Assembly (NCBI GenBank): GCA_002328295.1
Contig: DCXE01000066.1
Location: 27,146-36,178 of the forward strand
Length of the DNA: 9,033 nucleotides
DNA from: Candidatus Peribacter sp. UBA2144
GTDB lineage: Bacteria; Patescibacteriota; Gracilibacteria; Peribacterales; Peribacteraceae
Direction: 5' to 3'
Position 1 is the first letter of the stretch. Each line of letters opens with the position of its first letter. Positions 5,849 through 9,033 of the stretch are shown here, piece after piece. The notes under the pieces were generated by a model. It did no database searches, was not told where the DNA came from, and was given only the letters and a program-made list of their open reading frames with translations. The position numbers and the translations under genes are program-made.

Positions 5849-5877
5849 TTGCTCTAAACCCCTATTTCTGCTAGAAT
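5849..5877 (+). promoter_or_regulatory. Promoter of the VirB6-like gene (leaderless)
   Basis: TTGCTC (5849-5854) is followed by a 17-bp spacer and TAGAAT (5872-5877), with the extended -10 TG at 5869-5870. The expected transcript start is 5883-5884, one or two bases before the ATG at 5885. No Shine-Dalgarno sequence fits in that space, and the bases before the ATG (AATAATAAGA) contain none. Confidence 0.65.
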
Positions 5878-5884
5878 AATAAGA

Positions 5885-7738
5885 ATGTTTACACACAAAA
5901 AAATCCTCTCTGCTATTGCCGTTGCAATTGTTTGCGGCATATTTGTGTGTAATTCATCGGCCCGAGATTTAATTATTACTAAGGCTCTTGCACAAAGCGC
6001 AACAAATCCCAATCAACAAGCTAATGATGCTTTTTTGTTACTAAGTTTTGTATCCTCGGTATTCTTTACGTTAACGATGTATGTCGTGCATATACTTGAA
6101 TTTCTACTTGATCCAAATACATTCCTACAAATTGCATATTTCAACGACGCTCTACATATGATCTGGAGGTTGTCTAGAGACATAGTAAATATAGTTTTGG
6201 CTGTAATGCTTATTGGAGGGGCAGTCTATACAATCATAATGGCCAAAACAGATGTAGTAATGGGTCTTTTGCCAAAATTCATTATGGCAATGATATTGGT
6301 TAATTTTTCTTGGTTCTTCCCAAGGGTTATCCTGGATATATCGCACGTTCTTACAGCATCTGTATATACCATTCCTTCCTACATAAACAATAACTCCCCG
6401 ACGATGACATGTAAGAGAAGAAATCCTGATACAAATGCCATGGAAGCCTGCACCATCTGGAGCAAAGTTGAGTTTGGAGTAGAACCAGCAGAGATTCAAA
6501 GCTGGAAAAGCAAAGGTTATAAATGTGCAAACATGGGTTCCAGTCCCGTTTGTTACAAAGAAGTGCCACTTGCTTCTTCCGCAAATACTCCACAGGCAAT
6601 ACTCCTGGGCCTAGTCTTTAATCATGGACGGATAATGGAGTTAACCAAAGTGCGCAATCCCAACAACAATTCTCCGCCCATGGGTGGCGGTGGCGCAAAT
6701 TCAAATCAGACACAAAAGCTATTCATTGTACTGTTTAATACGGCATTTGCGTTCATTTTAATGATGGCGCTTTTCCTCCCGCTGCTTGCTATGGTAATTG
6801 CGTTTACCATACGAATACCAATGCTATGGATAACAATAGCATTCATGCCATTTATGTTTTTGGGGTTTGTAATGGGAGACAAAATGAAAATAGGAAATGC
6901 AGACCTTAACAGCATGGTAATATTTAAGAAGTTTGTCGCTTCCGCTTTTCTTCCATTCGCACTTGCCATACCTCTTTCAGCCGGCTTCATATTACTTAAT
7001 GCCGCATCCTATATAGCCGAAAACTCAACCAAATTCCCTGCACATCAATATATGCAAAATATGCCGATCAGTGGAGTGGCTACGTTCTTGGATCTTTTGT
7101 GGCTAATTATGACTTTTATGGTTTTCTGGGTCGGAACATTTACTGCATTCAAAATCGACGAAGTTTATTCTAAGGTTTCTGAGCCAATCAGACAATGGGG
7201 CGAAGGTGTTGGTCAGGGAATTGCAAAACTACCACTCAGGACTCCATTCATACCAACTGGCGGAGGAAAATCAGCTGCTCCTTGGTCGATGATTGCCGGT
7301 GTACCTGCCGGAATTGAAGCATATGGACAAGACTTGGAAAAGGGACAAGCTGGCGGGCTTGATAAGTACTTTGGCTCTGGTGCCGGAAGTGGGGGCAGTG
7401 CTGCTCAAATTAACAATATGAAGACTAACATTACTGCAACTACAAATGCTCCTGTGAAAGCATCTATTCAAAATAACATACGTGCCATTAATGGTGATCT
7501 TGATAACCAAACAAAGATCAATGCTCTTCATGAAGCTATAAAGAATGATAATACTAGTGGTAATGCAGCATTCACAAAATTTGATGCACAAATGAAGAAG
7601 CTTCAGGGAGATGTTGGCACTCTAGGAGGCGGTGATTTGTCATTCGAAAAAATGCAGGAGGCTGCAAGTTTAACTAGACAAACAATAAGCAATGATATGG
7701 AGGCCCTGGTCAATGAATGGATCAATGAGCACGGTTAA
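5885..7738 (+). CDS. VirB6/TrbL-like polytopic membrane protein
   Basis: The 617-aa product begins with a signal-like segment (KK at 5-6, hydrophobic 7-22, possible cleavage after ALA near 34-36). Hydrophobic segments then lie at about 47-75, 97-119, 124-149, 278-308, 311-330, 345-375 and 397-424. A soluble loop of about 125 residues (150-277) holds four cysteines (176, 189, 214, 223) and a Gly/Asn/Pro-rich stretch. The last 190 residues are hydrophilic: a Gly/Ser linker (about 458-510) and then helices (510-617). The membrane layout and size resemble the VirB6/TrbL inner-membrane channel subunits of type IV secretion systems, which are often annotated in candidate-phyla genomes. The assignment is by architecture and remains uncertain. 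No VirB4, pilin or relaxase gene is in the window, so it stands alone here. The four cysteines could form two disulfides if the loop is outside. It is divergent from the winged-helix regulator and ends 2 bp from the infB stop. Confidence 0.65.
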   Translation: MFTHKKILSAIAVAIVCGIFVCNSSARDLIITKALAQSATNPNQQANDAFLLLSFVSSVFFTLTMYVVHILEFLLDPNTFLQIAYFNDALHMIWRLSRDIVNIVLAVMLIGGAVYTIIMAKTDVVMGLLPKFIMAMILVNFSWFFPRVILDISHVLTASVYTIPSYINNNSPTMTCKRRNPDTNAMEACTIWSKVEFGVEPAEIQSWKSKGYKCANMGSSPVCYKEVPLASSANTPQAILLGLVFNHGRIMELTKVRNPNNNSPPMGGGGANSNQTQKLFIVLFNTAFAFILMMALFLPLLAMVIAFTIRIPMLWITIAFMPFMFLGFVMGDKMKIGNADLNSMVIFKKFVASAFLPFALAIPLSAGFILLNAASYIAENSTKFPAHQYMQNMPISGVATFLDLLWLIMTFMVFWVGTFTAFKIDEVYSKVSEPIRQWGEGVGQGIAKLPLRTPFIPTGGGKSAAPWSMIAGVPAGIEAYGQDLEKGQAGGLDKYFGSGAGSGGSAAQINNMKTNITATTNAPVKASIQNNIRAINGDLDNQTKINALHEAIKNDNTSGNAAFTKFDAQMKKLQGDVGTLGGGDLSFEKMQEAASLTRQTISNDMEALVNEWINEHG

Positions 7739-7740
7739 AC

Positions 7741-9033
7741 CTAAGCCTTCCTCTTCAACTCCTTTACATATACTTCCATAATATCCCCTTCTTCTATGGT
7801 AGTAGTGGTTTCTACTTTCATACCGCATTCGGTGCCTTCTTTGGCTTCCTTGATATCCTTTTCCCCATGCTTTAGGAATGTAATTCGGCCTTTTCCTTCC
7901 TCTTTGTCATCGCGCATGAGCCTGAATTGGAATCTCTTAACCAATCCATCGGTCACTTTTCCTCCTATTATCTGTTCGTTCTTCTTGGTCATAAATATTG
8001 CTTTAATTTCTACGTGACCCATTACTTGTTCCTCTTCCTCCGGCTCAATTAAGCCTTGTATTAAAGCCTCTACATCATCCAAAAGCTTGTAAACAACATC
8101 GTATTCTCTTATCTCTACACCTTCTCGTTCGGCAGTCTTTCTTACAGAAGAAGGTACCGTAACCGTAAATGCAATAACTACTCCTCCTTCGGTTGCCGCA
8201 GCCATCATTACATCAGATTCGCTAACAGCTCCAACAGCGGCGTGAATTACTTTTACAGAGACATCTCCGGCGACTTGTTTGGCCAATGCGTCCTGAAGGG
8301 CTTCAAGTGAACCCTGCATATCAGCCTTGAGCACAACCTTAAGCTGAGTGAGCTTTCCTTCGGAAAGCCTGCTTACCAAGTCCACAAAGCTCCCCTTCTT
8401 CTTGCGCGCATGCTGTTCTTTGACCTCCTGAACGAGTATCTTTGCTTCCTGTTCAGATGCAACCACCTGCAAAATATCTCCCACTTCAGTCACTCTGGCA
8501 AGTCCCGACACTCGAACTGCGCCAGAAGGCTTCACGTCCTCTTGGGTTTTATTATGGGCATCCGTCATCGTGCGAACTTTTCCCACTTTCCTTCCACAAA
8601 CGAATGAATCACCCTTGTGCAAAGTTCCTGCATTTATAATCACGGTTGCCAGAGGCCCAAGTGAAGGATCCAAATGACTTTCTATTACAGTGGCTACTGC
8701 TGATCTGTTCGGATTTGCTTTAAACTCGTTCATTTCAGCAACAAGCACTATCGAATCCAACAAATCAGAGATTCCCTGATCATTTTTTGCACTACATTGC
8801 ACAACAGGAACCTTGCCTCCCCAGTCTTCCGGCTGTAATTCATGCTGAGCCAATTCTCCTTTTACACGATCTGGATCTGCACCCTCGCGATCCATCTTGT
8901 TCATGGCGACTAGTATAGGTACGCCTGCATCCTTAGCATGATTTATAGCTTCTACAGTAGTCGGCTTTACTCCTTCGTCCGCCGCAACGACTATTACTGC
9001 AACATCTGTGACTTGTGCACCCCTAGCCCTCAT
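7741..9033 (-). CDS. infB: Translation initiation factor IF-2, C-terminal part (5' end beyond window)
   Basis: The visible 430 residues are the C-terminal part of IF-2, the GTPase that places initiator fMet-tRNA on the small subunit and promotes subunit joining. The ATG at the right edge is internal: MRARGAQVTD follows the DTPGHEAF (G3) motif in other IF-2 proteins, so the P-loop, G2, G3 and N-terminal domains lie outside. Visible are G4 NKMD (45-48) with REGADPDRVK after it, and G5 SAK (81-83). Next come the second beta-barrel domain (about 108-200), a basic linker (ARKKKGSF, 209-216), the middle domain with KADMQGSLEAL (236-246), and the C-terminal tRNA-binding barrel with GGKVTDG (357-363), ITFLKHGEKDI and ECGM (402-405). 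All look intact and functional. It converges on the VirB6-like gene with 2 bp between the stop codons and no room for a separate terminator. Confidence 0.97.
   Translation of the reverse strand: MRARGAQVTDVAVIVVAADEGVKPTTVEAINHAKDAGVPILVAMNKMDREGADPDRVKGELAQHELQPEDWGGKVPVVQCSAKNDQGISDLLDSIVLVAEMNEFKANPNRSAVATVIESHLDPSLGPLATVIINAGTLHKGDSFVCGRKVGKVRTMTDAHNKTQEDVKPSGAVRVSGLARVTEVGDILQVVASEQEAKILVQEVKEQHARKKKGSFVDLVSRLSEGKLTQLKVVLKADMQGSLEALQDALAKQVAGDVSVKVIHAAVGAVSESDVMMAAATEGGVVIAFTVTVPSSVRKTAEREGVEIREYDVVYKLLDDVEALIQGLIEPEEEEQVMGHVEIKAIFMTKKNEQIIGGKVTDGLVKRFQFRLMRDDKEEGKGRITFLKHGEKDIKEAKEGTECGMKVETTTTIEEGDIMEVYVKELKRKA

Larger units (their letters stand above)
5581..5884. other. Divergent control region between regulator and VirB6-like gene
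   Basis: This 304-bp AT-rich stretch has no credible gene. It holds the two opposing promoters at its ends, the pair of 19-bp direct repeats, and a shorter repeat, GTGATTAG (5583-5590 and 5649-5656). A perfect TATAAT on the minus strand at 5707-5702 lacks a -35 but could give the regulator a second, longer transcript. A plus-strand TTGACC (5717-5722) with TCTACT 17 bp later is a further weak promoter candidate. AGGGG (5817-5821) and CCCCT (5859-5863) flank the -35 of the VirB6-like gene as a loose inverted repeat. Confidence 0.6.

Noticed and set aside
6152..6499. 115-codon minus-strand open frame
   Set aside because: It is the antisense shadow of the VirB6-like gene and lacks a promoter or family pattern. 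Other short antisense frames across that gene are the same kind.

Overview
The window looks like chromosomal DNA of a small-genome bacterium of the candidate phyla radiation (Patescibacteria). This placement is inference. It rests on short, densely packed genes, AT-leaning DNA, a ribosomal protein L19 with a long acidic tail, a VirB6/TrbL-like polytopic protein with no conjugation neighbours, several helical proteins I cannot place, and no Shine-Dalgarno sequence before any complete gene. All visible genes read cleanly with TAA, TAG and TGA as stops, so the standard bacterial code fits. No rRNA, tRNA, CRISPR array, insertion sequence or integrase is visible.

Left part (1-3222, minus strand): a three-gene set of unknown function. 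In transcription order it encodes a 144-aa acidic helical protein, a 312-aa single-pass membrane protein with a coiled coil inside and a Gly/Pro-rich tail outside, and a very large charged helical protein of at least 611 aa that runs off the left edge. The first two genes overlap by 20 bp and the third follows after 33 bp, so they look like one operon. A perfect extended -10 promoter lies just before the first gene.

Middle part (3252-5580, minus strand): a CsaB-type polysaccharide pyruvyl transferase sits directly behind rplS (ribosomal protein L19). Upstream of rplS are a heptad-repeat palindromic patch, a strong compound hairpin (probable terminator), and a gene for a winged-helix regulator fused to a degenerate nucleotidyltransferase-like domain.

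Right part (5581-9033): a 304-bp divergent control region separates the regulator from a 617-aa VirB6/TrbL-like membrane protein on the plus strand. It carries a promoter for each gene and a 19-bp imperfect direct repeat, one copy of which covers the regulator's -35 region. The membrane protein gene converges, with 2 bp between stop codons, on the 3' part of infB (translation initiation factor IF-2), which runs off the right edge.

The most striking shared feature is the promoter layout. At all five genes that could head a transcript, a -10-like hexamer ends only 5 to 11 bases before the start codon, so the predicted mRNAs have leaders of 0 to about 5 bases. With the absent Shine-Dalgarno sequences, this suggests leaderless translation is the normal mode here.
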